Of a stretch of 64,000 bases of DNA, positions 1 to 10,289 are shown one piece after another. The DNA lies in the NCBI RefSeq assembly GCF_002355735.1, contig NZ_AP014879.1:2170001-2234000 (forward strand). The letters run 5' to 3'. Numbering within the stretch: the first letter of the stretch is position 1; each line of letters begins with the position of its first letter. Both the position numbers and the translations under genes were made by a program. Source of the DNA: Sulfuricaulis limicola. Its GTDB lineage: Bacteria; Pseudomonadota; Gammaproteobacteria; Acidiferrobacterales; Sulfurifustaceae. The notes below the pieces were generated by a model. It saw only the letters and a program-made list of their open reading frames with translations. It was not told the origin of the DNA and did no database searches.

Positions 1-2
1 GA

Positions 3-167
3 ACGCCGCTCGTTACCGACGCCTTCCACCCCAACCGCTGGGATTATTACTACTATCTGCGTGGCAGCAAGGAAAAAACCGGCGAGACTCAGCGGTTGAC
101 GCTGATTTTCAGGAACGACACGCTGGTATCGGTGCAGGGCGACCAGCCCGGCAAAACCGGAGGCTAG
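3..167 (+). CDS. bamE: BamE (SmpA/OmlA), C-terminal part only
   Basis: Reading from base 3 gives 54 codons and a TAG stop; the start lies outside the window. BamE is a small outer-membrane lipoprotein of the BAM complex that inserts beta-barrel proteins. What is seen is the typical C-terminal half: a TPLVTD stretch, the FHPNRWDYYYYLR core that is the most recognisable BamE signature, then a strand ending in VSVQGD. The lipobox and first strand are missing because of the window edge. Its convergent neighbours ratB and ratA are the usual ones in Gammaproteobacteria, which supports the call. Confidence 0.93.
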   Translation, partial: TPLVTDAFHPNRWDYYYYLRGSKEKTGETQRLTLIFRNDTLVSVQGDQPGKTGG

Positions 168-180
168 TCGCGCCCCGGAG

Positions 181-498
181 CTAGTCGCGTTTACGGCCGG
201 TACCGGGTTTCGCGCGGCGTTCAGCGCGGCGGCGCCTGGCTTCTTTCGGATCCGCCAGCAACGGCCGGTAGACTTCCACCCTGTCACCGTCATGCACCGG
301 ATCCCGGAGGCTGGCGAGCTCGCCAAAAATTCCGACCCGGCTCCGCGCCAGATCGATTTCGGGAAAGCGTTCGAGCAGGCCGGATTCACGGATCACCTGC
401 CCGACCGTCGCGCCCGACCGCACCGTCAGCTCGATCACCTCCTGATGCGACGGCGCGGCATAGGCCACCTCGACGCGCCAGCCGGCTTCCCGCGTCAC
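181..498 (-). CDS. ratB: RnfH/RatB-family ubiquitin-fold protein
   Basis: Small protein (105 aa) of the RnfH family (UPF0125, RatB), a beta-grasp fold of unsettled function often coded beside ratA. Visible family marks are the start VEVAYA, the GATVGQVIRESG helix, the VGIFG strand and the DGDRVEVYRPL motif near residue 75, followed by the basic tail KEARRRRAERR. I chose the GTG at 498 because it overlaps the ratA stop as GTGA, a normal translational-coupling arrangement, and it gives the usual family length. An upstream extension in frame would only run through ratA sequence. Confidence 0.88.
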   Translation of the reverse strand: MTREAGWRVEVAYAAPSHQEVIELTVRSGATVGQVIRESGLLERFPEIDLARSRVGIFGELASLRDPVHDGDRVEVYRPLLADPKEARRRRAERRAKPGTGRKRD

Positions 499-935
499 GC
501 CTCGCTTCCGTGCAGCTCGACAGCGCGCCGGTGAAAGCGGTCGACCAGCTGGTTTGCGATATTGGAAAACACCGGCGTGAGCGCAAGACTCACGATCCGG
601 TTCGCGACCTCGAATTCCAGATCGAGGGAGATCTTGCTGGAATGCTCGTCCAGGGCCTTGAACTGCCAGAATCCCTGGAGAAAACTGAACGGGCCTTCGA
701 GCAGTCGGATCTCCATCATCTTGTCGCGTTGCAGCAGGTTGCGCGTGGAAAACGTCCGGTGCACGCCGCTGTAGGCGATGTCGATGGCGGCAACCACCTC
801 GTCCCCCTGCGCCGAAATGATGCGCGCGCCCCCGCACCACGGCAGAAATTTCGGATAGGACGGAATATCCGCCACCAGTTCGAACATCTCGTGTGCGCTG
901 TAAGGCACGATGGCCGAACGGTGGATGGCGGTCAT
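495..935 (-). CDS. ratA: RatA-type START-domain protein
   Basis: 146-aa member of the polyketide cyclase/START-like family (RatA, COQ10-like). E. coli RatA has been described as a ribosome-associated toxin that blocks 70S formation; related proteins bind ubiquinone. The sequence runs from VPYSAHEMFELVADIPSYPKFLPWC through the helix NRIVSLALTPVFSNIANQLVDRF, which is the characteristic C-terminal START helix. The ATG at 935 gives the family length; a further upstream in-frame start would add an unrelated basic stretch. It overlaps the transporter stop by 4 bp (ATGA) and the ratB start by 4 bp, so the three genes are probably one transcript. Confidence 0.9.
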   Translation of the reverse strand: MTAIHRSAIVPYSAHEMFELVADIPSYPKFLPWCGGARIISAQGDEVVAAIDIAYSGVHRTFSTRNLLQRDKMMEIRLLEGPFSFLQGFWQFKALDEHSSKISLDLEFEVANRIVSLALTPVFSNIANQLVDRFHRRAVELHGSEA

Positions 936-2350
936 GCGAACAGTTCGGGAAGATTGAACAGCACGATCAGCAGCAACGCCGGAATGACGATACGCAGCAG
1001 CCACAGCCAGGTGTGATAAAGCCAGGCCTGTCGCAAGGGCAGGGCCTCGCGCATCATCTCCGGCTTCAGCGCCCAGCCGGTGAAAAGCGCGATAAGGATG
1101 CCCGACACCGGCAGCAGCACGTGCGCGGTCAGCACCTGCATCACGTCGAAGAAGCCCAGCTTCTTGACCACGCCGAACAGCTGGAAGGAAAACGCCCAGT
1201 CATGGAACGACAGAATGGTGATCACGCCCAGGGACCAGGCGCTGATGCCGCACAAGATCGCCGAGCGCTGCAGGCTCATGCCGAATTGCTCGCTCAACCA
1301 CACCATGACCGGCTCGGCCAGCGAAATCGCCGAAGTCAGGGCCGCAACCAGCAGCAGCCCGAATAACACGACGATCAGGATGCGCCCGTAAGGTATGTGG
1401 TCGAAAGCCAGCGGCAGCGACTGGAACACCAGGCTGGGACCGGACGACAGCTCCACGTTGCCGGCGAACAGGATCGACAACACCACCAGGCTGACGGCCA
1501 CGCTGGTGAGCGTGTCCACGCCCACCACGTAGAATGAAAGCCGCGGGATGGGCGCATCGGCCCCGAGGTAGGCGCCGTACATCAACATCGCGCCCGCGCC
1601 CAGTCCCAGGCTGAAAAAGGCATGGCTCACGGCCGCGAGCACGCTCATGCCGGTGAGCTTGCTGAAATCCGGCAGGAAGAACACCGAGGCGGCATGCGCG
1701 AAGGCGTCGGTCGTGGCGACGTAGGCCGTCAGCGCCAGCAGCACCACGAGCAGCAGCGGCACGGCATAGCGCACCACCATCTCCAGTCCATGGCGCACGC
1801 CACGGGCGGCGATGAGCATGGTGATGGTCATGAACAGCGTGTGCCAGAAAAGCTGCCGCTCGGGATCCATCACCATCTGCGCGAACTGGGCGCTCATGCC
1901 ATCGGCCGTCAGGCCAACGTAAACGCCGAAGGCCGCGCGCAGCATGTAGGCGATGACCCAACCGGCGATGACGCTGAGATACGACAGGATCAGAAACACG
2001 CTGAGCACGCCCATCCACCCCACCACTTTCCACAACGGGTTGGCGCGGGCGCGCTGGGTCAGGAAGCGGAAGGCGCCGATCGGCGAGGCGCGTCCGCTGC
2101 GCCCCAGGGCGAACTCCGCCATCAGCAGCGGCAGGCCGATCAGGAGCACGCTCAGGAGATAGACAATCAGAAACGCACCGCCGCCATGCTCCACGGCCAG
2201 GTAAGGGAACTGCCAGAAGTTGTTGAAGCCGATGGCGGCGCCGCCCGCCGCCAGCACGAAAATTCCCCGCGAGGACCAGCGCTCGTGCACGTTCTTCCTG
2301 CCGGAACGCAGGGGGTTGCGGCGCGCGGGGTGTTTTTGCGTTGTGATCAT
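932..2350 (-). CDS. Sodium-dependent transporter, NSS (SNF) family
   Basis: 472-aa inner-membrane protein of the neurotransmitter:sodium symporter family, the family of LeuT. The first membrane segment carries the unwound-helix signature GFNNFWQFPYL followed by GGGAFL, which in LeuT builds the sodium and substrate sites. About eleven to twelve hydrophobic segments follow. Substrate is not predictable; bacterial relatives move amino acids or related amines. The ATG at 2350 starts just before the basic N-terminal tail (KHPARRNPLRSGRK). The end overlaps the ratA start by four bases. Its presence in a ratA-ratB transcript is not usual and may be local. Confidence 0.88.
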   Translation of the reverse strand: MITTQKHPARRNPLRSGRKNVHERWSSRGIFVLAAGGAAIGFNNFWQFPYLAVEHGGGAFLIVYLLSVLLIGLPLLMAEFALGRSGRASPIGAFRFLTQRARANPLWKVVGWMGVLSVFLILSYLSVIAGWVIAYMLRAAFGVYVGLTADGMSAQFAQMVMDPERQLFWHTLFMTITMLIAARGVRHGLEMVVRYAVPLLLVVLLALTAYVATTDAFAHAASVFFLPDFSKLTGMSVLAAVSHAFFSLGLGAGAMLMYGAYLGADAPIPRLSFYVVGVDTLTSVAVSLVVLSILFAGNVELSSGPSLVFQSLPLAFDHIPYGRILIVVLFGLLLVAALTSAISLAEPVMVWLSEQFGMSLQRSAILCGISAWSLGVITILSFHDWAFSFQLFGVVKKLGFFDVMQVLTAHVLLPVSGILIALFTGWALKPEMMREALPLRQAWLYHTWLWLLRIVIPALLLIVLFNLPELFA

Positions 2351-2531
2351 CGTGCTTCGGCGGTCACCGGTGTGAGGGCCCATTCCTCTCGGGCGGGCAA
2401 GAATGTGGCATACTCGGTGTGGGCCGTCCACCGGCAAACAGCGTCACGCATATCGGCATCATGTCCATTCCTTATATAAAGCATAAGCCAACATCGCCTG
2501 CGAAGCAGCGGGTGCGCCGCCGCGGTGGTCG

Positions 2532-3005
2532 ATGAGCAAAAAGAAAGACGATACGCCCAATCCCGTCATCGCCCAGAACCGCAAGGCCTGGCATGATTAT
2601 TTCATCGAGGACAAGTACGAGGCCGGGCTCGCGCTGCAGGGCTGGGAGGTCAAATGCCTGCGCGCCGGTCGCGCGCAGCTGAAAGAAGGCTACGTGGTCA
2701 TTGATAACGGCGAGGCCTTTCTGGTCGGCGCGCATTTCTCGCCGCTGACGTCCACCTCCACCCACATCAAGGCGAATCCCGTGCGTTCGCGCAAACTGCT
2801 GCTGCACCGCCTGGAGCTGAACAAGCTGATCGGCGCCACCGAACGCAAGGGCTACACCCTCATCCCGCTGCGGCTCTACTGGAAACGCGGCAATGCGAAA
2901 CTCGAAGTCGGTCTCGCCCGCGGCAAACAGGCGCACGACAAGCGCGCCGACATCAAGAAGCGCGAATCCGACCTGGAAATGCGGCGCGCGCTCAAAAACC
3001 GCTGA
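2532..3005 (+). CDS. smpB: SmpB, tmRNA-binding protein
   Basis: 157-aa SsrA-binding protein, the obligatory partner of tmRNA in rescuing ribosomes stalled on broken mRNAs. The family marks are all there: N-terminal [14 protein letters not shown], the [10 protein letters not shown] core, the AHFSPLT strand, and the basic C-terminal tail [10 protein letters not shown] that becomes helical in the ribosomal decoding centre. Length matches the family (about 155-160). It stands in the conserved smpB/ratA/ratB/bamE neighbourhood. The cognate tmRNA gene is in the same window at 10302-10965. Confidence 0.97.
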   Translation: MSKKKDDTPNPVIAQNRKAWHDYFIEDKYEAGLALQGWEVKCLRAGRAQLKEGYVVIDNGEAFLVGAHFSPLTSTSTHIKANPVRSRKLLLHRLELNKLIGATERKGYTLIPLRLYWKRGNAKLEVGLARGKQAHDKRADIKKRESDLEMRRALKNR

Positions 3006-3013
3006 GGGCGCGT

Positions 3014-4126
3014 CTATGCCACGGTCTTGCGGAAGCGGCTGGCGGCAATTCCCAGCATCACCACGCCGAGCACCAGCAGGGCCAGGAACTGCTGCCACAG
3101 CGCGGAAATGTCCGAACCCTTGAGGAAAATGCTGCGCACGATCTCGAGGTAATGGCGCATGGGATTGACGAGCGTCAGCCACTGGAATATCTCCGGCATG
3201 CTGCTGACCGGAAACATGAACCCGGAGAGCAGGATCGCCGGCATGAAAATCAGGAACGTCGTCAGGAACGCATCCTGCTGGGTCCGGGAGGTGATGGAGA
3301 TGAGCAATCCGATGCCGAGGCTGGACAGGATGTACAGCAGGCTCGCCAGCAGCAACAGCGAGAAACTCCCCATGAACGGCACCTCGAACCAGAGCACCGC
3401 CGCGCCCGTCACCAGAAATACGTCGGCCAGGCCGATCAGGGCGAAGGGAATCGTCTTGCCGGCGATCAGCTCGTAGGCGGCCAGCGGGCTGACCATGAGC
3501 TGCTCGAGCGTGCCGATCTCGCGCTCGCGCACCACGGCCAGCGCCGTCAACAGCAGGCACATGAGAAAGACGATCGCGCCCGCGACCGCCGGAACATTGT
3601 AATCACGACTGACAAGATTGGGATTGAACCAGGCGCGCTCGCGCAACTCGATGGCCAGCCGGACGTCGCCGCTCAGGCGCGCGGCGTAATTCTGCACGAT
3701 GCGTTCCGCGTAACCCTGCGCCACCGTCGCGGTGTTGGAGTCGGTACCGTCGAACACGATCTGGACCACGGCGCCGGCACCATCATGCAGGCGCGCGGAG
3801 AAATCCGCCGGTATCTCGATGCCGACGCGCGCATCGCCGGCGTCGAGCATGCGCACCAGGTCGGCCGGGCGCCGCGAACCGCCCACGACACGGAAATAGC
3901 CGGAGGCGGTGAAGGCATCCACCAGCTCGCGTGATGCCCGGCTGTTGCTGTGATCCACGACGAAGGTCGAGGTATCGTGGACGTCCGTGGACACCGCATA
4001 ACCGAACACGATCAGCTGTATCAGCGGCGCGATGAACATGATGCGCCACAGGCGCGGATCGCGGAACAGCTGCAGGTACTCCTTGCGCACCATTTCGCGG
4101 ATCCGCTCGCGGCTGCCGGCCCACAT
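3014..4126 (-). CDS. ABC-2 type permease, YbhR-like
   Basis: 370-aa integral membrane subunit of an ABC-2 exporter. It has an N-terminal membrane segment (residues about 25-45), a large periplasmic domain, and five C-terminal segments from about residue 180, the standard layout of YbhS/YbhR. The motif REREIGTLEQLMVSP before the second segment is the usual ABC-2 coupling region. The ATG at 4126 shares its A with the stop of the preceding permease gene (TGATG), so the pair is translationally coupled. Last gene of the operon. The substrate is unknown; in E. coli YbhFSR has been tied to cefoperazone/chloramphenicol sensitivity and Na+/Li+ export. Confidence 0.88.
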   Translation of the reverse strand: MWAGSRERIREMVRKEYLQLFRDPRLWRIMFIAPLIQLIVFGYAVSTDVHDTSTFVVDHSNSRASRELVDAFTASGYFRVVGGSRRPADLVRMLDAGDARVGIEIPADFSARLHDGAGAVVQIVFDGTDSNTATVAQGYAERIVQNYAARLSGDVRLAIELRERAWFNPNLVSRDYNVPAVAGAIVFLMCLLLTALAVVREREIGTLEQLMVSPLAAYELIAGKTIPFALIGLADVFLVTGAAVLWFEVPFMGSFSLLLLASLLYILSSLGIGLLISITSRTQQDAFLTTFLIFMPAILLSGFMFPVSSMPEIFQWLTLVNPMRHYLEIVRSIFLKGSDISALWQQFLALLVLGVVMLGIAASRFRKTVA

Positions 4127-5244
4127 CAGACGAGCTCCTTTTTGAACACGCGCACGGCGAGGAACAGTCCGATCGCGGCGAACAGGACCATGAGCAGGCC
4201 CTGGACGTACAGCACTTCGACCCCCACCCCCTTCAGGAATATTCCGCGCGTCACCACCAGGAAATAGCGCGCCGGGACCAGGTAAGTGACGAGTTGCAAA
4301 GCCTTCGGCATCACCGTGATCGCATACATGAACCCGGACAGCAGCACGGCCGGCAGGAAGGTCGCCAGCATCGCCACCTGGGTGGCCAGCAACTGCGAGC
4401 GCCCCAGCACCGAGAACACGATGCCGAGCCCGAGTGCACCGACCAGGAAGAAAAACGACAGCACTATGAACAGCGCCGGATTGCCGCGAAACGGCACGCC
4501 GAACAGGAACATGCCAAGCAGCGATATCAGCACCATGTCGATCAGCCCGATGGCGACGTACGGCAGCATCTTGCCCAGAATCACCTCGACGCGCGACACC
4601 GGCGTCGCCGCCAGCTGTTCCATGGTGCCGCGCTCCCATTCACGCGCAATGGTCGTCGCCGTCAGCATCGCCGACACGATCATCATGATCATGGCCACCA
4701 GTCCGGGGACGATCATGTTGCGTGACACCAGTTCCTCGTTGAACCAGACACGGGTCTCGGCACGCAGCGGCAGCGTGACCTGTTTGCCCTGCAACTGAAC
4801 ATTGAGCGAATAGGTCTGCACGATGGCACGTGCATAATTGAGGATGATGGTCGCGGTATTGGCGTCGCTGCCGTCGACGATCGCCTGCAGTTCCGCGGAT
4901 TGCCCGGCGTTGAGATGCGAAGAAAAATCAGGCGGGATCACCAGCACCAGCTGCACCGAAACCCCGTCGAGCAGCGGCGCGATCTCGGAGGCGCTTCTGA
5001 GCTGCCGCTGGAACGTGAAATAACCTGAAGAACGGAAGGCCTCCAGTAATTCGCGGCTCTGCGCCGATTGATCCTGATCCAGCACCGCGGTCTTGATGTT
5101 CCTGACATCCCAGCTGATGGCGTAGCCGAAGATGATCAGCAGTATCACCGGCAGCAAAAATGCCAGAATCAGGCTGCGCGTGTCGCGTCGCAGCTGGATC
5201 GCCTCCTTGCGGGCCATGGCCATTAATCGTCCAGGATTGATCAT
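4126..5244 (-). CDS. ABC-2 type permease, YbhS-like
   Basis: 372-aa paralogue of the neighbouring permease with the same topology: one N-terminal membrane segment (about residues 24-44), a periplasmic domain containing the DGSDANTA motif, and a C-terminal block of five segments. The coupling motif reads REWERGTMEQLAATP. The two permeases should form the membrane heterodimer of the exporter. It is separated from the upstream ATPase gene by 110 bp that hold an inverted repeat (5279-5341), the only sizeable gap in the operon. Confidence 0.88.
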   Translation of the reverse strand: MINPGRLMAMARKEAIQLRRDTRSLILAFLLPVILLIIFGYAISWDVRNIKTAVLDQDQSAQSRELLEAFRSSGYFTFQRQLRSASEIAPLLDGVSVQLVLVIPPDFSSHLNAGQSAELQAIVDGSDANTATIILNYARAIVQTYSLNVQLQGKQVTLPLRAETRVWFNEELVSRNMIVPGLVAMIMMIVSAMLTATTIAREWERGTMEQLAATPVSRVEVILGKMLPYVAIGLIDMVLISLLGMFLFGVPFRGNPALFIVLSFFFLVGALGLGIVFSVLGRSQLLATQVAMLATFLPAVLLSGFMYAITVMPKALQLVTYLVPARYFLVVTRGIFLKGVGVEVLYVQGLLMVLFAAIGLFLAVRVFKKELV

Positions 5245-5278
5245 CGGGAGTTCCTTGGTTCCGAGTAATTCCTGATTT

Positions 5279-5341
5279 CTGATTTCTAATTTCTGATTGT
5301 TGTACCTGGGTTTTAATCAGGAATCAGAAATTAGAAATCAG
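5279..5341. repeat. 20-bp inverted repeat between ABC genes
   Basis: Bases 5279-5298 and 5322-5341 are perfect reverse complements around a 23-base loop, in an AT-rich island. A partial third copy of the same TGATTTCT unit lies just upstream (5272-5280). It is not followed by a T-run on either strand, so it is not a clean terminator, but the RNA hairpin could stabilise or attenuate the operon mRNA between the ATPase and permease genes. It could also simply be a member of a dispersed repeat family. Confidence 0.8.
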
Positions 5342-5354
5342 TAATTTTCCGTTG

Positions 5355-6298
5355 TTAATCCACCGGCGCGCCACCCGCCGCCCGCACCTGGAACACGAAA
5401 ACATCCTCCAGCGACGGCGTGATCCGCTCCATGCCCTGCAAGGCGATGCCCTCGGCCGCGAGCCGCGCCGGGATCTCGCGCTGCGCGCGTTCGGCGTCGG
5501 TCACGGCCACGTGCACCGCGCGCCCGTACATCGCCGCCTCGCGCACGCCTTCCATCCGTTGCAGCAGTTTCACGGCGCGCGGGCTGTCGCCGGTCTTCAG
5601 CTCGAACAGCGGTTCGGTGTCGGCGTTGCGCAACCGCACCGGCGTATCCAGCGCGATCAGCTTGCCGCGATTCATGAGCGCGAGGCGATGGCAGTACTCC
5701 GCCTCTTCCATGTAGTGCGTGCTGACGAAGACCGTGGTGCCGCGCTCGGTGAGCGCGTGGATCAGGTCCCAGAAACGCCGTCGTGAAAGCGGATCGACAC
5801 CCGAGGTCGGCTCGTCGAGGAACAGGATCGGCGGCTCGTGCAGCACCGCGCAACCCAGCGCCAGGCGCTGCTTGATGCCAAGCGGCAGCTCGCCGGTCAG
5901 GCGTTTGCGCTGATCGGTGAGGCCGGCCGTTTCCAGCACCCAGTCGCGACGTTGATCGCGCTTTGCACGCGGCACCTGATACAGGCCGGAGAAGAACGCG
6001 ATGTTCTCCTCCACCGTCAGGTCGGCGTATAGCGAGAACAGCTGCGACATGTAGCCGATGCGCCGCTTGATCTCCTCGGGCGCCGTGGCGACGTCGAATC
6101 CCGCCACCGTTCCCTGCCCCGATGACGGCGCCAGCAGCCCGGTCAGCATCTTGATGGTAGTAGTCTTGCCGGCGCCGTTGGGGCCGAGGAAGCCGAAGAT
6201 CTCGCCGGTACGCACATCAAACGAGACATGATCGACGGCGACGAATCGGTCGAACACGCGTGTCAGTTCGCTCGCGGTCACGGCGATGGAGTCTTTGC

Positions 6299-6302
<4 letters not shown>
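5355..6302 (-). CDS. ABC exporter ATPase, equivalent to YbhF C-terminal half
   Basis: 315-aa nucleotide-binding subunit. Walker A is GPNGAGKTT (residues about 40-48), Walker B is ILFLDEPTSGVD, and the switch histidine is in STHYMEEAEY. The signature loop is unusual, LPLGIKQR in place of LSGGQ, a form I associate with the second half of YbhF-type ATPases. In E. coli YbhF both halves are one chain of about 578 aa; here they are separate genes overlapping by four bases (ATGA at 6299-6302). The C-terminal 80 residues form the accessory domain that ends in SLEDVFVFQV. Confidence 0.9.
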
Positions 6303-7227
<925 letters not shown>

Positions 7228-7231
<4 letters not shown>

Positions 7232-8076
7232 GGCGCCGCCGTCTCCAGTGTCACGTCTGCCGGCATGCCGGGCTTGAGCTCGAAGCCGGGATCGTCGGTC
7301 ACGCGCACCTTCACGGCGTACACCAGCTTCACGCGCTCCTCGGCGGTCTGGACGTTCTTGGGCGTGAACTCGGCCTCGGAGGCGATGTAGATGACTTCGC
7401 CGCCATAACGCTTGTCGCGATACGTATCGGTCTGGATGGCGGCCTTCTGCCCGCGGTGCACCGCGCCGATGCGATACTCCGGAATGTAAATGCGCACCCA
7501 GCGATCATCCGGGTTCATGACGGTCAGCACCGGCACGCCCGGCGCCACGATCTCGCCCGGCTCGCGATGACGCACGGTCACGACACCGTCGAAACTGGCA
7601 TGGATGATCATGTTGGCGAGTACGGCCTCGATCGCCTGCGCGCTCGCGCGCGCCTGCGTGTTGTCGCTCTGCGCCACCCGGTACGCGAGCTGCGCCTTGT
7701 CGTAGGCCTCCTGCCCGATGGCGCCGCCCGCGAGCAGTTCGCGGCTCCTTCCGAGATCGCGCTGGGCATCATGCAGGCGCAATTCGGTGGCGGCGATCTG
7801 CGCCCTGGCCTGCGCCAGCCGCGCCCCGGTTTCGCGCGTGTCGAGCTGCGCCAGCACCTGACCCTGTTTGACTTTGTCGCCTTCCTGCACGCCGATGGAC
7901 TCGATGCGCCCGGATGCCTGGAATCCGAGCTGCGCCTCGGTCGCCTCGACCGTGCCGGAGGCCAGCATGCCGTTGTCGCGGTTGTTGAGCAGGCGCGGGA
8001 CGAAATAAACGGCGAGGCCGGTCGCCACCACCAGCCCTACGATCAGGATGCGAATGCGTATGCGAGGTTTCTTCAT
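7228..8076 (-). CDS. HlyD-type membrane fusion protein, YbhG-like
   Basis: 282-aa periplasmic adaptor that would join the inner-membrane ABC complex to the outer-membrane channel. A single N-terminal membrane anchor (residues about 9-27) is followed by the first lipoyl half-motif (GRIESIGVQEGDKVKQGQVLAQL), a coiled-coil hairpin rich in alanine and glutamine (about 90-155), and the second lipoyl half-motif ending in GVVTVRHREPGEIVAPG. Its place between an outer-membrane TolC-like gene and two ATPases matches the ybhG arrangement in E. coli. Four-base overlaps on both sides indicate tight coupling. Confidence 0.92.
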
Positions 8077-9467
8077 GGTTTTTCATGCTCCTCGACAGAA
8101 TTGGACTGCGGCTTCAGCAACGCCGCGACTCGTTCGGGATCGAGCGTGCCGGTGGCACGCAACAGACCCAGCCGCGCGACGATCAGGTCGAACTGCGCCT
8201 GCAAGCGGTCGGCCTGCGCCGTGAGCAGCGCGCTTTCGGCGTTGAGCAGGTCGGTGATCACGCCCACGCCCTGCTCGACCTTGAGTTTCTCGATGGCGAG
8301 CGCTTCGGTGGCCTCCTCGATGCTGGTGCCGGTCACTTGCAGGCGCGATTCGGCCTCGGCCTGCGCGTCCCACGCGTCCTGCACCTGTTTCGCCACCTCG
8401 AGCCGCGCCTGTTCCATACCCTGGCGCGCCTGTTCGCGCGCCAGCACCGCTTCGTCCACACGCGCGCGGCGCACGCCGCCATCCAGCAGCGGCACCGAGA
8501 ATTGCAGACCGACGGCCCAGTCCTCGTAGAACTGGCTGGTATCGCCGCCGCGGCGCTCGCCGTAACCGCCCACCAGCGACAGCGCCGGGTAGCGCTCGCC
8601 GCGCGCGATGGCCTCCTGCGCGGCGCCGGCATTGCTCTGCTGCTCGGCGATGCGCAGCTCGGGATGCTGCGCGAAAGCCTGCTGCTTCACCTCTTCGAGG
8701 TTCCGGGCCGGCGCCGGCGCGGCTTCGTAACGCGCGAGCGGGGTTTCCTGCGCCGGCCGCTCCCGGCCCATGAGCTGATACAGCAGGCTGCGCGCCTCCT
8801 GGCGGCGATTTTCGATCTGTAAACGATCGTGGCGTGCCTTGGTCAACTGGCCGTGGACCTTGAGGTAATCGAGCTTGGCGGCACGCCCGACGCGGCGCAA
8901 CAACGCGATGCGCTGTTCCTGCGAGTCGAGCGATTCGATGCGCGCGTCATAGGCCTGCCCGAGCGCCGCCAGCTGCTCGATCTTCAGGTACACGGTGCTG
9001 ACGTTGTAGCTCAGCTCCTGCACGCCCAGGCGCTCGCGTTCCAGCGAAATCTCTCGGGTGAGATCGGCCAGCACCACGCCCTGCGACAGCTTGCCGCCGG
9101 TGTACAGCGGCAGCTTGAGTGCCACGCCGTAGTCGTAGATGGTATCGTCGAGCGGCGGGAACGTGCCCAGCTCGCGGATGGAATGCACGAACGTGGGATA
9201 GCCGTAACGCGTGGCCGAGGCAGTCAGATCAACTGACGGCAGTTTCGCGCCGCGCGCGGCGCGCAGCTCGTTCTCCGATTTCGCTACCTCCAGACGCTGC
9301 GACACCTGTTGCGGATTGAAGTCGAGCGCCTGGCGGATGGCCCCGGGCAGGGTCAGTGTTGAGCTGGCTTCCTCTGCTCCTGCGCCCATGCTGGCCAGCA
9401 GCGCGGCCATGACGGCAGCAGCCATTGGGAATGAATTGCGACGAGATCCATGTTCATGGCCGAGCAT
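8073..9467 (-). CDS. TolC-family outer-membrane efflux protein
   Basis: 464-aa outer-membrane factor with a signal peptide (hydrophobic run about residues 15-31, ending GAGAEE). Two repeats of the TolC fold are visible, with long helical stretches rich in Q, A and E, and beta-strand segments such as TIYDYGVALKLPLYTGG and DWAVGLQFSVPLLDGG, which are the typical paired OEP motifs. It supplies the exit duct for the exporter coded downstream. E. coli ybhGFSR lacks its own TolC gene, so the operon here is self-contained. The stop overlaps the fusion-protein start by four bases. Confidence 0.93.
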   Translation of the reverse strand: MLGHEHGSRRNSFPMAAAVMAALLASMGAGAEEASSTLTLPGAIRQALDFNPQQVSQRLEVAKSENELRAARGAKLPSVDLTASATRYGYPTFVHSIRELGTFPPLDDTIYDYGVALKLPLYTGGKLSQGVVLADLTREISLERERLGVQELSYNVSTVYLKIEQLAALGQAYDARIESLDSQEQRIALLRRVGRAAKLDYLKVHGQLTKARHDRLQIENRRQEARSLLYQLMGRERPAQETPLARYEAAPAPARNLEEVKQQAFAQHPELRIAEQQSNAGAAQEAIARGERYPALSLVGGYGERRGGDTSQFYEDWAVGLQFSVPLLDGGVRRARVDEAVLAREQARQGMEQARLEVAKQVQDAWDAQAEAESRLQVTGTSIEEATEALAIEKLKVEQGVGVITDLLNAESALLTAQADRLQAQFDLIVARLGLLRATGTLDPERVAALLKPQSNSVEEHEKP

Positions 9468-9470
9468 GCT

Positions 9471-10178
9471 TCACCTCGCTTTCTTTTCCGCGCGACGCGG
9501 GCGCGCTCCGGCGCCCTCGTAGAACAGCCGCGTGCTGTGATCGATGAGACGTTGCGTGAAGGCATCCGTCATGCGGATGCCGAATACCTTCTCCATCACC
9601 GGCAGCGCGATGAACGGGAACAGCGCCATGCTCATGAACGACAGCGCACCCAGCGTGGGATCCAGATCCTTGCGTATCCGGCCGTGCGTCATTTCCCGCT
9701 CCAGCAACTGCGGCACGCGCCCGCCGCCCTTGGCGGCGAATTCGCGGATGAACAGCTCGCGGAACGGCCCCTCCTCGGCCAGCACCTCGCGCACGATCAG
9801 TCGCGCCACCCACGGTTCGTGCGCCAGCATGGTCATCACCGCCTCCAGCGCGTCGTGAATCGAACTCGCCGGGCGGCCGCTGGCGTGATTCATGAGTTCC
9901 TGCACCTTTTGCAGCACCGGGCCCATGGTTTCCTGCAGCATGGCCCGATAGAGCCCGTCCTTGTCGCCGAAATGATAATGGATCATGGCCGGGTTCACGC
10001 GCGCCGCGGCCGCGATCTCGCGCACCGAGGCGGCCTTGAAATCGCGTTGGGCAAAAAGCTCGCGCGCCGCCTTGATTAACGCGGCGCGAATCGATTCGGT
10101 ATGAGTCTCTCCGCGTGGGCGCCCGGGGCGCCGGCGTGGCGCTGTCCTGTTTTTCGGTTTTGCCGCGGTGCTGGCCAT
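9471..10178 (-). CDS. TetR-family repressor, CecR-like
   Basis: 235-aa regulator. The helix-turn-helix lies at residues about 30-75: IRAALIKAARELFAQRDFKAASVREIAAAARVNPAMIHYHF is the canonical TetR N-terminal domain (written here only by its limits, with the recognition helix ending in IHYHFGDKDGLY). The C-terminal part carries a DUF1956/CecR-type ligand domain (GPFRELFIREF). It is the first gene of the exporter operon, three bases from the tolC-like stop-to-start junction, and an 18-bp perfect palindrome lies nine bases before its start, so autorepression of the whole operon is very likely. The inducing ligand is unknown. Confidence 0.9.
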   Translation of the reverse strand: MASTAAKPKNRTAPRRRPGRPRGETHTESIRAALIKAARELFAQRDFKAASVREIAAAARVNPAMIHYHFGDKDGLYRAMLQETMGPVLQKVQELMNHASGRPASSIHDALEAVMTMLAHEPWVARLIVREVLAEEGPFRELFIREFAAKGGGRVPQLLEREMTHGRIRKDLDPTLGALSFMSMALFPFIALPVMEKVFGIRMTDAFTQRLIDHSTRLFYEGAGARPRRAEKKAR

Positions 10179-10186
10179 GAGACATA

Positions 10187-10204
10187 ATTAAACAATTGTT
10201 TAAT
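10187..10204. promoter_or_regulatory. Probable TetR operator
   Basis: A perfect 18-bp palindrome, ATTAAACAA / TTGTTTAAT, nine bases upstream of the repressor start. The position, between the start codon and the divergent ssrA promoter, is where a TetR-family autorepressor would bind. It is about 100 bp from the mature ssrA 5' end, so effects on tmRNA expression are less likely. Confidence 0.8.
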
Positions 10205-10283
10205 ATATGTCAAGCCGGGCGCGCAAGGCATTGAAATCGCCGGCCGGCGACCCCAGTATCAGGCCGTGCCGCCGGGAATGCGG

Positions 10284-10289
10284 TATACT
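10284..10289 (+). promoter_or_regulatory. Candidate -10 box of the ssrA promoter
   Basis: TATACT lies 12 bases before the mature tmRNA 5' end at 10302. I could not see a convincing -35 hexamer at the usual 17-bp spacing. An alternative pair, TTGAAA at 10231 and CAGTAT at 10254, would start transcription further upstream and leave a longer leader for RNase P to remove. Confidence 0.5.
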
